From assembly GCF_008831285.2 (NCBI RefSeq), contig NC_045140.1, forward strand, positions 19,652,370 through 19,716,369: a stretch of DNA of 64,000 bases, given 5' to 3'. This DNA comes from Nymphaea colorata. Taxonomy: Eukaryota > Streptophyta > Magnoliopsida > Nymphaeales > Nymphaeaceae. Position 1 is the stretch's first letter, and every line of letters starts with the position of its first letter. The notes under the pieces were generated by a model. That model had not been told where the DNA came from. It searched no databases and saw only the letters and a program-made list of their open reading frames with translations. Made by a program: the position numbers and the translations under genes. Below, piece after piece: positions 46,789 through 59,900 of this stretch.

Positions 46789-49540
46789 AGAGAGAGAGAG
46801 GTAGGAATACACAGAATATACAGAAAATATATATGGATACACAACTATAAAGTTCCATCATTCATCTAATTTGAACAGCTACACACACACGTGTTGTGCC
46901 TACAAATGATATATACTTCAAATACAAAAAGAAGTAAACGACATATGGTATATGTATGAACAACAATTTATACATGAAAAGAGGACACTATATATGCTTT
47001 AGAAGTATATATACCACACACACACACTCCAATGTAAGTATACATAAGAAATGAGTTAAACCAGTATCATTTTTTGAGTGGTTTTTCAAATCCCCTCTCG
47101 TATGTTCTACCAATCTAAGGTTGGGAAGGATGGAGAGGAAAAAGGAGAGAAGATTGGAAAAGAGAAAGAGGAGCTCAAAGTGAGACTATATATTCTTTTG
47201 GGTGTGTAGGTTTTTGTATCTTCTTATTGAATCTGTTTTAGTCAACCAACTTGGACTACCCAAACTGACTAGTCCTTGATAAACATTTTGTTGGCATTGA
47301 CAGACCTGTGTCTAACTTCCCATATCGATGGGGTAAGAGTGCAATAAATAATTGAATTGCAAGTTGCAAAGGAAAATACAAATGTACAATATCGGATAGA
47401 AGATGCTGAAACTATGAATGTGCAACCCAACTCAAGATGAATGATTTCTTAAGTTTGGCATGAACTGTTCCCCCCTCCCCCACCCCCCCATCCCACCATA
47501 ACGAAAAAAGATAAAAGAAAAGGAAAATACACACACATTTGGTGACCAATTTCATGGAAACAACAACTAAACAGGACAAACATGCTATCAAGATCCAGAA
47601 GTTGAAATATTCCTTCGCCATCTCCTGCACATTTTTAGAAAGAGCCCCTGCAGTGAGATTTTGCACTTATCAGCAGGAACATAAGAAGACTCCCAAGCCA
47701 TGAGCTATGCAACATAGTCACAAAACCATTGCATACATGAAAATTGGGAAATATTCTGAAAAAGAAAACAGTTAATAGCTAACATTGGGAGAAAAGGAAC
47801 CAGCACGAGTGAGTTCTCATCATATTTAGAGGCACCTTTGGCTGAGTGCTAGCCAACTGGGAAGCACTCAGCCAGGACTCTCATTGTGCACAAGGCTTAG
47901 TGACCTTGGACAAAGGAGAAGGCATAAATGGCCATGCTCGCAGAGTGCCAAGGCTCCCTTGGCAATGCTCAGGCAGCTCTATCACGTGTTGTGATGCTCC
48001 TCTTGGCTGCAGATGGGGGCCACATGCCCCTCAGCCGTCAACTGTCGATGAGGGGTGTGTTAACCCTCAGAAAAAGAAAAAAGAAAATAACTAAATTATC
48101 CCCAAAACTCATTCAACTAAAGTCTAGAACATCAATGGCACATAAAAAGCTTGGCTCCCTTCATTGAATCAAGCTCCTAATCACCCTCCACAAATACAAA
48201 ATCAAACTGAAGGAGACTTGCGGTGCTTTGACAGTAGTATGCCGGCTGCATTGTGGAGGAATATAGGACTGGTCGGCTAGATGGGGCATATTCGACCATG
48301 ATAAAGAGGTGAAAAGCGGCAATAAACACGGGATTTTGTGTGGTCAAGGTGACGAGATAAATTCCTGAAAGCGTACAAGAAGAGAGCCACCTGAGGCCAG
48401 AGAGATCATCTTCTTTCCGAGCTTCCTGAGGCACGATCGATTTAACAGGCAGCAAAAGGGAGCTTTTTCATTTGAATTATGGTATAAACTTTAAAGATCA
48501 GCATCCATTTCGAGCCAGAAATGTTTAGAACGGGAATTAACAAACAGGAATGCAGCATTTGTTGGTTCTGCGATGGAATCCACGCATACAAACATGAAAC
48601 GAGGTGCTTATGCAGGCACCAGTTACAGGAAAATGAAAGAAAAATAAATGTGAAAAAAAAATAAAAGGATCTAAACTATTTACCCCTATGCACCTAAACA
48701 AGAAAACAACATCTCAGACATAGGAATGTCTTGACCAGCAGGTTTTCCAGGGATATTTAGAAGCGCTTTAGCTGCAGGAAGGAACAACTCAGATAACAAA
48801 AACTCGTCCAGGAAAAAGGATCAGCATAACAATATCGATCAACCAACACAAAAAAGAACCAAATAAAGTTACAGCAAATCAGAGCTAAAAATAACTATTT
48901 TTCTGAAGGACGTACCCTGTCTGGAGAACCTGGATTTTATTTGAAGTATAAACCTCATAAGTTCCATATTCAAAATGAATTATACGAAGGATGGAACAAG
49001 GAAAACAACTAAACAAAAGAAAACGCACATTGGTGCACCGTGGTCCTAATGACAGATATCCAGATCAACAACAAACAAGATGGAAAAAAAAAAAAAAACC
49101 AATGGGGGCAGCCTTCGGTACGGAATCAACAAGGGGCTCACCTTGTGCATGGAATCTAAATTGGTTGGTGCACAGTATTTAGCAGTATGCTCGTCATCCT
49201 TGTGCAACCAAATGGCGGAAACTGAAGCATGGCAGCCTTGGGTGACCACACTGCCAAGAGGCCAAGTGTCTATGAGGTCCCTCCTCAACACCACATACTG
49301 AATAATGACTTCATCATCCCCTCCCTTCCCTTTCTCCCTCTCCCCATCGTTCTGTGCCCCATCTCCTGAACGAATCTCTTGCGGGGAGCCTTCAGTATTA
49401 GCCATGATAATAGGCCTGGACGGCAAGACAGCACAGAACCCAAATTTCCTGGATTGAGTGAGAAATCTTGGAGATGCAGAGGAAAGAGAGAAAGGCCAGA
49501 GCAAGGGCCTTGGGATTGTGGGGAGCCGCAGCAGCAGCAT
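45695..49540 (-). CDS. PTRHD1: PTRHD1-like peptidyl-tRNA hydrolase family protein
   Basis: The family is related to peptidyl-tRNA hydrolase 2, which frees tRNA from stalled peptides; PTRHD1 itself has no settled activity. Two exons, 49142-49540 (133 codons) and 45695-45877 (60 codons plus stop), join in phase at LDSMHK/VTLEVKGEV to give 193 residues. The domain spans about 78-193: VIIQYVVLRRDL, WPLGSVVTQGCHAS, then in exon 2 KLKAAGIAYKLWIEQPENFP and CLATKPYPKSTV, all as in PTRHD1. Residues 1-45 are rich in Arg, Ser, Leu and Pro with few acids and look like an organelle transit peptide. A second in-frame methionine (MANTEGS, residue 46) would give a cytosolic form. The 3.3-kb intron holds microsatellites and an unassigned frame. 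Confidence 0.86.
45878..49141 (-). other. Intron of the PTRHD1-like gene
   Basis: 3264 bp with GT-AG ends. It contains a compound CT-TA-GA microsatellite (46703-46801), a C-rich run near 47468-47490, a GC-richer stretch at 47830-48060 of unknown origin, and a 92-codon minus-strand frame at 48177-48455 discussed in the findings. No further PTRHD1 exon is needed, since the two coding exons join exactly as in the family. Confidence 0.7.
46703..46801. repeat. Compound microsatellite (CT)n(TA)n(GA)n
   Basis: About 41 bp of CT, then about 41 bp of TA, a GTATA break and a short GA run. The CT and GA arms are complementary and the TA core is self-complementary, so the whole can fold on itself. Confidence 0.95.
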
Positions 49541-51355
49541 CGTACTCTCCTTCTCCGCTAGAGGAAATGACGTTATTATCCCTCTGCTGGGGATGATATG
49601 AATCGGACCTTCGTCGGGTGAGGATCAGTCAACGATTCAACATGGTCTTCCTGCGGTGGTTTGTGGCAAGGCCGGAGAGCGAGCCAGACGACCGCCACGG
49701 TTTATCTTTGGCATCGGCCCATCTTCAAACCAAACGGCAGGAAGCCAGGAACTACTGTCGATTTCAACCTTTACCAGAGGAACGAACCTAATAAGATTTT
49801 GACCGGAACCGGAATTCAAGCTTAAACATTTTAAATTGAATGTGGACCCGAATTTGACAAGCAATCAGGTCTAGATTCAGTCAGCCAAACCACACATTGA
49901 GTCCAAATCCAAGTCCACTTAAAATTTGGACTCAATTTCTTTTACCGATTCTGACTGAATAGATTCAACTCATTTTCTTTTAGTGGATCTGACTGAATAG
50001 ATTCAGTTTCATTTACGGAATTTTGGTGAATTGGTATAAAGAGTTGTTAACTTGGTCTGCATATAAAGAGAGGAAGCCGCACTCTTTTTTTGGACTGTTG
50101 TTCTTTTGGTCAAGACGCTGGTCACTTAATGTAGAATCCCAAATTCATAGTCAAAAATATAATCATAATGATATTTTATATAGATTAGATTTTACGACAA
50201 GATCAATCTGCATCGTTTTTCTTTATTGCTGGATAGGACCCTTTTAAAATGCCATATACATATCAAACTTTTATAACTTTGTTTAATACATCCACCTGGC
50301 AATGGGATAGTGATGGTATTACCAATTTTTTAAGAACTAAGGGAAATTTTAATGAAGCAGCTGAACATCCATATATAAATACAATCTCAAGGTAGGATAC
50401 AGTTCGACACAAAAGCCAGTGAAATTAAAATGTACTAAAATTCACTTTACCGTCATTTATTTATTTAAACAAAAACATTATGTTCAATCCTCCCTTTCCT
50501 CCCACTAACCCCACTAAAACCCTCACAAGGCCCTTAAGTTTTCACAAGTAAAAGAATCTTCAGCGTGGGCGTACTCTGAAGAGTCATGTATATGTCACCA
50601 CCGATGGGTATTCACTGTCGTGTGCCACGAGACGGCTAGCTTGAATGCTTGAGCATGTCTCCTCGTCCGTTTCGAACTCATTTAGTCTCCTAGTTCTGGT
50701 AAGTTCTATTTATCTTTTGTCTTGCAATATGTTCCTGTAAATCCCTATTAACCAACTCACTCAGGAGTCAGGCCCTACTTGATCACCTGCACTGGAGGGC
50801 ACCACACGCCGTCCTCAAGACTGTATTTACAAATTATGTACATTTATGTCAATTACAATTGTACTTTTTCCAGGTAAAACACATAGCATGACACTGCATA
50901 CTCACCTTCATGCACACGTTCAAGCATGTACACCATGCCAAGCCTTCCATTCATGCATCGAAATATAACTATGTGAAAGGTTTTGAGATATTAGACACCT
51001 CAGTTCTGTACCAACAAAAAATAGAAAGGAGAGAAAGAAGTGCACAAATGGGTGGTCAAAGCAGCAGCGAAGCGAATCCTCACCGCTAATATTATTATAT
51101 ATTGTAAATAATTTCCATGGACAAAAATATCCTTATAATACAAAACAAATTACAATATAACAGGGCCTCATTTATACATGCGCTTATCATGTTAGATGTG
51201 TTTTGTCTAGATCCGAACACATCCCGTCTCATGACCAATAATGTCTTCTCTCTTCCTCAAGCTGTACATGGTCCCGGATCATTGGTTGTTCTTCAATAGC
51301 TAAAATTATTGCTTTATTAAGCCTTTGGCAAACAAATCAATAACTTGGCTTTCTG
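49541..51355. other. Spacer between the PTRHD1-like gene and GCN2
   Basis: The bases just right of 49540 are the PTRHD1 promoter and leader (GC-rich to about 49750). The bases left of 51356 are the GCN2 3' UTR. Between 49860 and 50020 short words such as TCTGACTGAATAGATTCA repeat. No other gene seen. Confidence 0.6.
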
Positions 51356-51813
51356 TCAATTCCGCATTTTTGACAAGGGAATTCTCCTGAACTGTGTCGA
51401 ATTTGCCTCAGTGAGGAATTTTATGAGGTTTCCTCTGCTGATGTCCATCTCCGTCTTGTGTTCAAGATTGCGCACCTGCAATCACAAACCAACAAGAGAG
51501 GCATAGTGTCAAGAAGCTTTGCCAAGAGAAAGTTGGGATTAGGTACAATTTCACACATATGTACAAGTCATAAGAAAACTGAAGATTGGCTAGACCAGCT
51601 GCACTGTGAGAGTGGAATAGTGTGAATAATGGATGTTTAGTTTACACTAATTCAAATGATATCTCTTCGTATTTGCACACATTAACACATATAAGGAGAT
51701 TAAATCTTAACAACATAATGTTGGGCCAATTTAAAACTATCAATATCTCTCTCCTGGTCACATGCTTACCGTGGAGCATTTAATGAGAGGGGAGAGAGAG
51801 AGAGAGACGAAGT

Positions 51814-51853
<40 letters not shown>

Positions 51854-54800
51854 TCTGACTGCCAACATTCATCAATCATAAGTAACTGACATCTCAGTCC
51901 ATTTCGCTCCTCATTATATATTATCTAGTTTTATTTAAGTTTTCTTATTAGTTTCTGATTTATTTCATTTTTACCTTTTTGAATTTTTTTCATTTTTTAA
52001 AGTTTTCTGAGTTTTTTCGAGATTTTCAGAGAGAAATCTCGCTGTGTGTGATATTTGTGACAATGAATTTTAATTATGAAAAATAAAGAGAATTTTGAAA
52101 GCCTTACATGTCAAGAAAAAGGAATGGGTTATCCTTTTTTCTTCTAATTATAGGGATGATCCTTGTGATGATGTTAGATGTACGTGAACATGAATATGAA
52201 GAAGGAAGAAATGAATATCACTCTTTAGAACCTCCATAAACAGGGGATTAAAAATGCATCCATCATCTAAACTCATAGAAATAAGAATAGTCAAAGTGCC
52301 ATTGAGGATATTCTCCAATTAATTGACAAAGTCCATCCAATCTTCATAGGCCAAAAGATTGACTAAAACTTCTACTAGATTTGAATCTGATGAATTTTGT
52401 TCACCTATATGTTAGAAAATCACGCACATATGTATATGTACAGAATTATACATGCATATCATTATTAAACATGTAGTTTCTTCTGTTTACATGTACAGTA
52501 AGGTACATATATATATATACACACACACACATAAGTGTCCTTGATATATTTTCATTCGTTTTGCGATTACCTTTTCTATTTTTTTCTTTACTTTGGCATT
52601 TTTTATTTTTTACGTAGTCTGGTCAAAGGATATTGTCTAGCTCTTTAAGCTCTTCTCCTTCCTCTATATATTGCTGTCTCCTTCCCCCTTGTAAATAATA
52701 TATGTAGTTGTCTTCTTGAGCCTACCACAACACATGGGCAAGACACTCAGAGATACTACTATTACTTTTCCTTTATGAAAAAGTGATCTCATCCATAGCC
52801 TTTTATGAAGGAAAAAGGGCGTTCACCATAATGGTAAACTCCAATAACTACTATTCACTTTACAAGAGGTAGGCTACACCAATGACTGTTTAGAAAAGAA
52901 AATTAAATAGCGACCAGGGCCGATACAATCTTGCTCCGTACCATTCTCTCTCTCTCTCAAGTTTTGGTGTGTCTTTGAGTGCCTCAAGCTAAAAGAGAAT
53001 GATTTCACTTCATTTAACGACACAGGTAGGCTCAACCCAATTTTCAAGTATCAAATTTCAAAATATGGCACAAATACTAGCCAAAGGCAGCTAACCGCCA
53101 ACGGGAACTACAAATGAAATGTCATTTTTTCACGGATTTATATTGATGAATTCAAAATTATCTGAATCTCTCATCTGTTAAGCAGTGGAAAGTTTCATGA
53201 TTATGATTGAGAGACTAAAGATTTGCCAGAGTCACAACACGATTAGCTTGTTACATATGCCACCATATCCATCATTTTTCATCGCAAACCTGGTTAAGTT
53301 GCAGATGCCACAACCACCTAGAAGCTTCAAAATTAGAGTTAGTTCATATAATTATGTAGATATGAAAATGTGAAACAATGAGAAGTTAATTATCTATGTG
53401 TTGATGGAATTTAGCAAATATGTAATAAAGTCAAAAGTTTGAGAAATCACTTCGACGAATCACAAGTACCTTAACAGAGTCATTTTGTGACAAGCCAGAT
53501 TCAGTTAAAATGATCAGACACTTAATCTCATGGTCATTTGCATATTCATACTGCTCCGTAAGGCTGGGATCTCGAACCGGGACAAGCTCTGCCTGTAGAA
53601 ATGGTACTTGTTACAAAATGATAATCCACAATATTCATTGGAAAATAATGGTCTTTATTATAACAGAAGTCAGGGCAAACGTTAGTTGTTCATATGCTAA
53701 TTGGGAGGTCAGTGGGTACAAACTAGAAGCATCAAATGTTGCATATATGTTAACTGTAAACAGCTACCTCAAGATATAGATGATTTTGTTAGGAAAAGTA
53801 CTCATGAGCCTGGATTACCTAGTAAGCTACAATCTTGAACAGACTCTGCAAACGGTACAGATCTGTATTGACGAATTAATCAATACAGATATCTAATGGA
53901 TTAAGGGGGAATGCAACTTTTCCATTATTAAAAAAAAAAAGAGAGAACACGAGGTTAGACCTTGATATTTGCTTCCCACAACTCAGCCACCAGTTTCATA
54001 CGCTCTTCTAGGAAGCCACCTCCCCCTTTTGAACAAACAAGAACACTAATGTTTGTTTCAGTTCTGCAGTCAGGACAGAAAAGAACATGAAAGCAATCAA
54101 TCTCTTGAAGGGCAGATTAATAAACTTCATCATTCTTTGAAGCAATTTGAAATAGGGAGGCGAATAAACCTATCAGATGAAGTAAGATGAACAATTTTCT
54201 CCAATGCAAGGCTCAAACCGACCGCACCAGGAGGGCTTGATCTCTGTGGATGGGAAATGTTAGGAATTATATTAAGGGTATTTACCAGCATTATCTCCCA
54301 AAGCTTTTGAAAAATGCAAACAAAACAAAGTTTTTTGAGGTTGACTATTAGTGGAAGTTCCTACTTCATTCAACATGAATATTTGTCAAATTTAAGTTTT
54401 CCTTTGGGAAGCCACCAGCAAAAATACTTTTTTCCACATAAAAGCACAACAGCATATTATGTTGGCAGATTACCATACCTACACTACTAACTGAAGGTCT
54501 AAACTCTCTACATAATCAACTGTGAAATGCTACATACTTTTTATACAAGCAACAAAGGCAGCTTTTTCAAGTGGAAGATGTTAAAACTGTCTAACACAAA
54601 TTTGAGCGTAGAATCCAGAAGTTACAAGCAACTAACAGCATACATGTTCTTTATCCCACATTCGATGCAGCAGATTATCATAGCGGCCACCAACAGCAAC
54701 CAGGGTTGACTCAGAAGAATATCCATGACTCTGCCCTCTGGTTACGTATATCTGCAGTGACAAAGAACTTGCCACAAGTCATAAATCAAATAAGAAAGGC

Positions 54801-56869
54801 ACATTACGGGACTAAGTAGTTATGAGAATGTAAATGATGAAAACCTAAGTGCCAGATAGGATTTCACAAGATGACAAGACATCAGCTAAGAAAACTGAAA
54901 AGAATTGAAATGGTCTTCGTATAGTTGAGCCAGTATTCAGACTAGAAGCAGGCAATTAAAGTAGGAATACTTTATTCATAGGAAGCATGATGCATAATTC
55001 CACAAATTTTTCCTAACTTTTGACCATTTAGGCAGCATATGGAAAACTCAGTTTCGAAATGATCCTGCTGGGGTTTCAAAAAATATGGTACTGCAAGGAT
55101 ATTGTAGATCCCTAAAACCCATTTGAACCCACCCTTGCAAGGTGGCTTTTACCAAATCCCACTCAAGAGCCCAAAATGCCCCCATTTGAACACCCACCCC
55201 CTTCATCGTGTTTGAATTGGAGTGTATAGGTGATCTGTACTTGCTTAATGAATAATATTGTAATGAAGCAAAACTTAAAGAGTGAAAAAATAATCTCAAT
55301 AAGCTAATTATGCAATTGATCAAACTGAATCTATGTGAACATATGTTCAGATCATAAGATAATTATCTATAGCTTATATATCTGAACCAGTTGAAATGAA
55401 TATCAGATCCAAATTCACAATCGGCAATCATTCAAATATATAAATCTGGACCAGTCAGGAGAAGCAGAATATGCATTCAGAGTTTATAGTTTAATGATCA
55501 AAACTTCACAACACATATTTTCATATGAAACAAAATGTGATTATTATTCAAATGGATACATCTGAACAATCCGTGCAACCTCTGGAGCATATTCTTCACA
55601 AATGTGAACTGATCTCAACACATGTTCTGATCCAATTCCAAATCTGATATAATCCTCAAACTAGGCCTTTTTTAAAGTTTTAAACTTTTTGAGCCAGCAT
55701 TTTTTGTTTCTACAAACTAAAGAACTTCAATTTTTTCAGCTGAGCAAAACATATAATTCTTTTATTAGGAGTCCGGACCTTTTTGGGCATCTGGATGAAT
55801 CAGTGCCAACCCTACCACAAATTTTCACAGAAAGAAGGAAACTATGAAAAATTTGACTCCAAAATTTCATATTCGTGAGTTCATTGCATGGATGAAAAGC
55901 GGTCAGGCTTTGGTTGCATATATTACCTCTTTTCTTCCTCAAGAGATATTAATACTGACCTGAGATGACTCTTTGATGATGGAGTTACAGAATAAGCCTA
56001 TTCAGATTTACTCTTAAATTTAGAGGATGAGTGCTATATTTTAAGTTTCAATTCCAGCTTTTGAAAACCACCTCATGTCTGTGGTGAAATTTTAAATAAA
56101 AGGAAGAGCATGACATACCAATTGGCAGTAACCAGATGAGATATTTTAATTAGGGATGAGGCACAGCAAATTTTGGGTGGTTTAGAATCAGAATATCATG
56201 TCCTTATGAGTTCCTTGTTATGCCCATCTGTCTTGCTTACTTTTGAGGATTCATGAGCTAGTTTATGCAGCATGACGAGTTTAAAAGGCATTAATAATGA
56301 TATTAATGGATGCATATAGATATAAATGATGCTTTTGGACAGGACAGTTGTGGTCTTCTTCCTACTCCAAAGATGCTGCCCAGTATGAACATGGAAAACC
56401 AAAAATCATCTCACATGTTTTCTGTGCAACAAAAAGGGCATATTAAGGTAGGTTGTTGGTTCAATCCCTAGAACAAAAAGAAACCATCCCCATGTTAAGG
56501 CTAAAAGTTGTTTGAGGGAGGAAACTTAGGAGGAGATAAACAACAATTACTGTTATCAAAGCACTTAGTAGTTAGTACATCACGACAAAGCTAGGACCCA
56601 CATTGTAGGTGATATTGGTAAACTCCCAAAAAAAAATATTTTGGAAAAGGCAATATTGAAACTGGGAGATGGCACTCACTATTCTACTTCCCACATTGGA
56701 ACTATTGTTATTCTCTTGTCAAAATCCTCTATTACAAATGTCAAAAAGGATATTATTTCAGTGCCAAACTTGTTGAAAAAAGAACTCTCCTATCAAATCC
56801 ACTCCTTTTCCTGAATTGTACTGTGGTTCTTTTTCCATCTATCCATTGGAAATTGGTTATATAGTTTAA

Positions 56870-56920
<51 letters not shown>

Positions 56921-59900
56921 TTTTTTCTTTTTCCTCTCAATTTTTTTCCTCTTCTGCAAAACAGAGTCTCTTTTTTCTCATTTCACCCTGTCATCATTTT
57001 AAAAAAGGATGACAAGGGTTTTGTCATCTTTAATCCTTTAAAACACAACAATGGTTGCGATCTTTTTAAAGATGATGTGCAGTTATCATATTCAAAAAGC
57101 ATGAAAAAGACGACATCTTGGAAAGGACATCACTGTCATTGTCTTTAGAAAATAAAGAGCCCTTATTTCATGTAATATAAAATTTTGGACTAAACTAATA
57201 TATATATATATATATATATATTCATTAAAAACCGTCCCAAAAGATGCATTGACGATAGCACTTGCTTTGCCACAGTTTTCAGCGACAGAATGCATCTGTT
57301 GTAATGGTTTTCAACGATATATATATATATAGAACGTATGTATGTATACGTGTGTGTGTGCATATTGATATTACTCTTGTAGCACCCATATGCAAGTTAC
57401 TTTCAAGAATGTTGTAACTGCACCCAGAACTTATGTGAGAATTGAGATAGCCTTCTTGAATATATAGAATCAGCCTTTTTGCCTTCCATTTTGTCTTTTG
57501 TTTATGCTACTTGAGGATCTAACATTGTGAACTTTGAGTGTTGCGAGAGCTTTCAAGGTTTGTGCAAACCTATTGGTCCTTGTCGAGTGATAATGTTATT
57601 CTTCTAGGGCCACTTCATTTCAATCATGTATTATGCTGCTTAAGCAAGAATCGCAACTCATTCTAGTAAGATTTCGAAAAGGGAACCATAACTCCGCATT
57701 CACAGAGAATTCCACCCATAACAAAATATTGTTAGGCTTTGATTCATTGTCTCAGTAGATCTAAAATGGGCTTAATCTACTAAAACGCCCAAATATGACA
57801 AGATAAAGCATGTTAAATTAGATCCAATACTTTACAACCAAAAGCTCCCATAAGCAGCACAGGAAATTCAGTCAAAGTATTGCCAGTCAAAAAACTAAGC
57901 AGCTTATTCATTTTTCATTAAAATAATAACACAGCCGACTTTATCCCATATCTAGTGGCACATTCTACAAGAACTAAATGGCAAGTACAGATTCTATTGT
58001 GAAAAAGTAGAGCTTTCACTTATTATCTGAAGCAACAGTGCCAGTTCATATGTCACAATGAACAACTCATATGCTAGAAAAATAGACATCAAAAAAAGTT
58101 GACAAGTGACCAATTAGGTCTTTTCCATAAGTAGTAGTAGTGATTGGTTCATGATTCAGCATTACGTGCAACAGTAGTACCTCTATGTGAACATACTAAA
58201 AAAGTATGAATGAGGGAATCATTTGAGGAATAAATGAATGAAGAAAGGGAAAGCAATAAAGGCTTATAACCTGGAAAAATAGTCCTCTGTAGTAGATCTC
58301 AGAAGGTGGCATAAGGACATCGATGCTTATATGCTTCTCTAAATTCCACCATCTCAAATAGCTTAAAAGTAGTGAGAGTTCACCAAGTGCATCACGAGTA
58401 GATTTATCTACAGTTGGAACAGAGAACAACTATTTTAGACTTTTAGTACTATAAAGAAAAAATGTAAGCAACTATATCAACAGAAGTTGACAAAGCAACA
58501 CCTGGTGAAAAAGCACCTCTCAATCTTGCAAGTGCCTCATCAGCAGATCCACAAAACCTTCTATCTACCGTCTGCAGCTTGTTTATAATTGCTTCAGAAA
58601 GTTGAGGATCCTGAAGGAACAATAAGCAAAAATGCACTTATCAGTTGAAAATAATCATCTTGGGTAAATTCTGTTTTTTACTTTCATGTAGTGATGGCTG
58701 GCAAAGAATGGAAACAAAATTATGATGCTGATACCAGTTGAAGAAGAAAAGAAAGAAAACAGAAAACCAATGAACCTTCAAAAGCAAAATTCTCCAAAAC
58801 CCACTAAATCTAGAACAAGATCAAGTGCCACATACTATAGGATGAATCTACTATAACAGGGCAATCCAACTCAAGCTCTTTCAAAATATACCACATGCAA
58901 CACCTTTAATATTAGCTCAGCCTAAAAAGGCAGAGGATCACTTGTGATTGTTCAGTCATTGCTGACACCATAAAGTCCTAAATTGATTTTGTAGAAAAAT
59001 CTCAAACCTTACCTTGCAAAATCAGTCAACATTAAAGGATGTGGTTGTGTTGATCTAAAATCTGAAAGTATTAACAATGCCTTAAGAATATTGTACAATA
59101 AAATAAATAGATCATTATTGTAAAATAACGAGCAATTATTTATGTCATGAAGAGAGCCAATAGTTCCCTTGGCTTGCCAGTCAGTTGGTAGTCTTCCAAC
59201 AAGCATCAATTTAATGATGTCTGTCAGTTTCTTTTATTGCATCACATTAGAACATGATAAGAGGTACTAGAGCACATTGCAAAAGAAAAAGCAATTTCAT
59301 AGATTTATTTAGCAGAACAAACTAAACTAGAAATGTAATTTCATTCTTCGAGCCTTCACTATGCAATCCCATACAGTTCCAAGGCTTCATGTTCAATGAG
59401 TGCTTCCACAAGACCAATTACCAAATCTTGGTCACTAACATGACTAGAGCAAAAAAGTACCCTAACACAACAGGCTGATTTCTTCTGATACTCACAAAGA
59501 AAGAGAGCTACACCCCTTCTTCAGCTAAAGCCTACACTGACAAGGGCCACATATCAATCAGGGCAATTAAACAGAAGGGAAAACAAAAAATGCAAAAGGA
59601 AAAAAAGGAGAAAAGAAAACAACATCAACACAGACTTGAAAGCACATAACATACTACGGCACACAGGTGAGAGAGTAGGTGCATTGATTTTCATAAAAAT
59701 TTGGGTGCAGGGCAGCTATACGTACATACACACATACATACAATACATACATACATACATATATATATATATATAGGAAAACAGTTAGCTACCAGACGTT
59801 CGTATAACGGATTTTGAAGGGAATCATCTAGACCACTGATTCCAGGAGATAGATAATGAAGATTAAGTAACAAATATAAAACGCAAGTTGTTCCTGTCAC

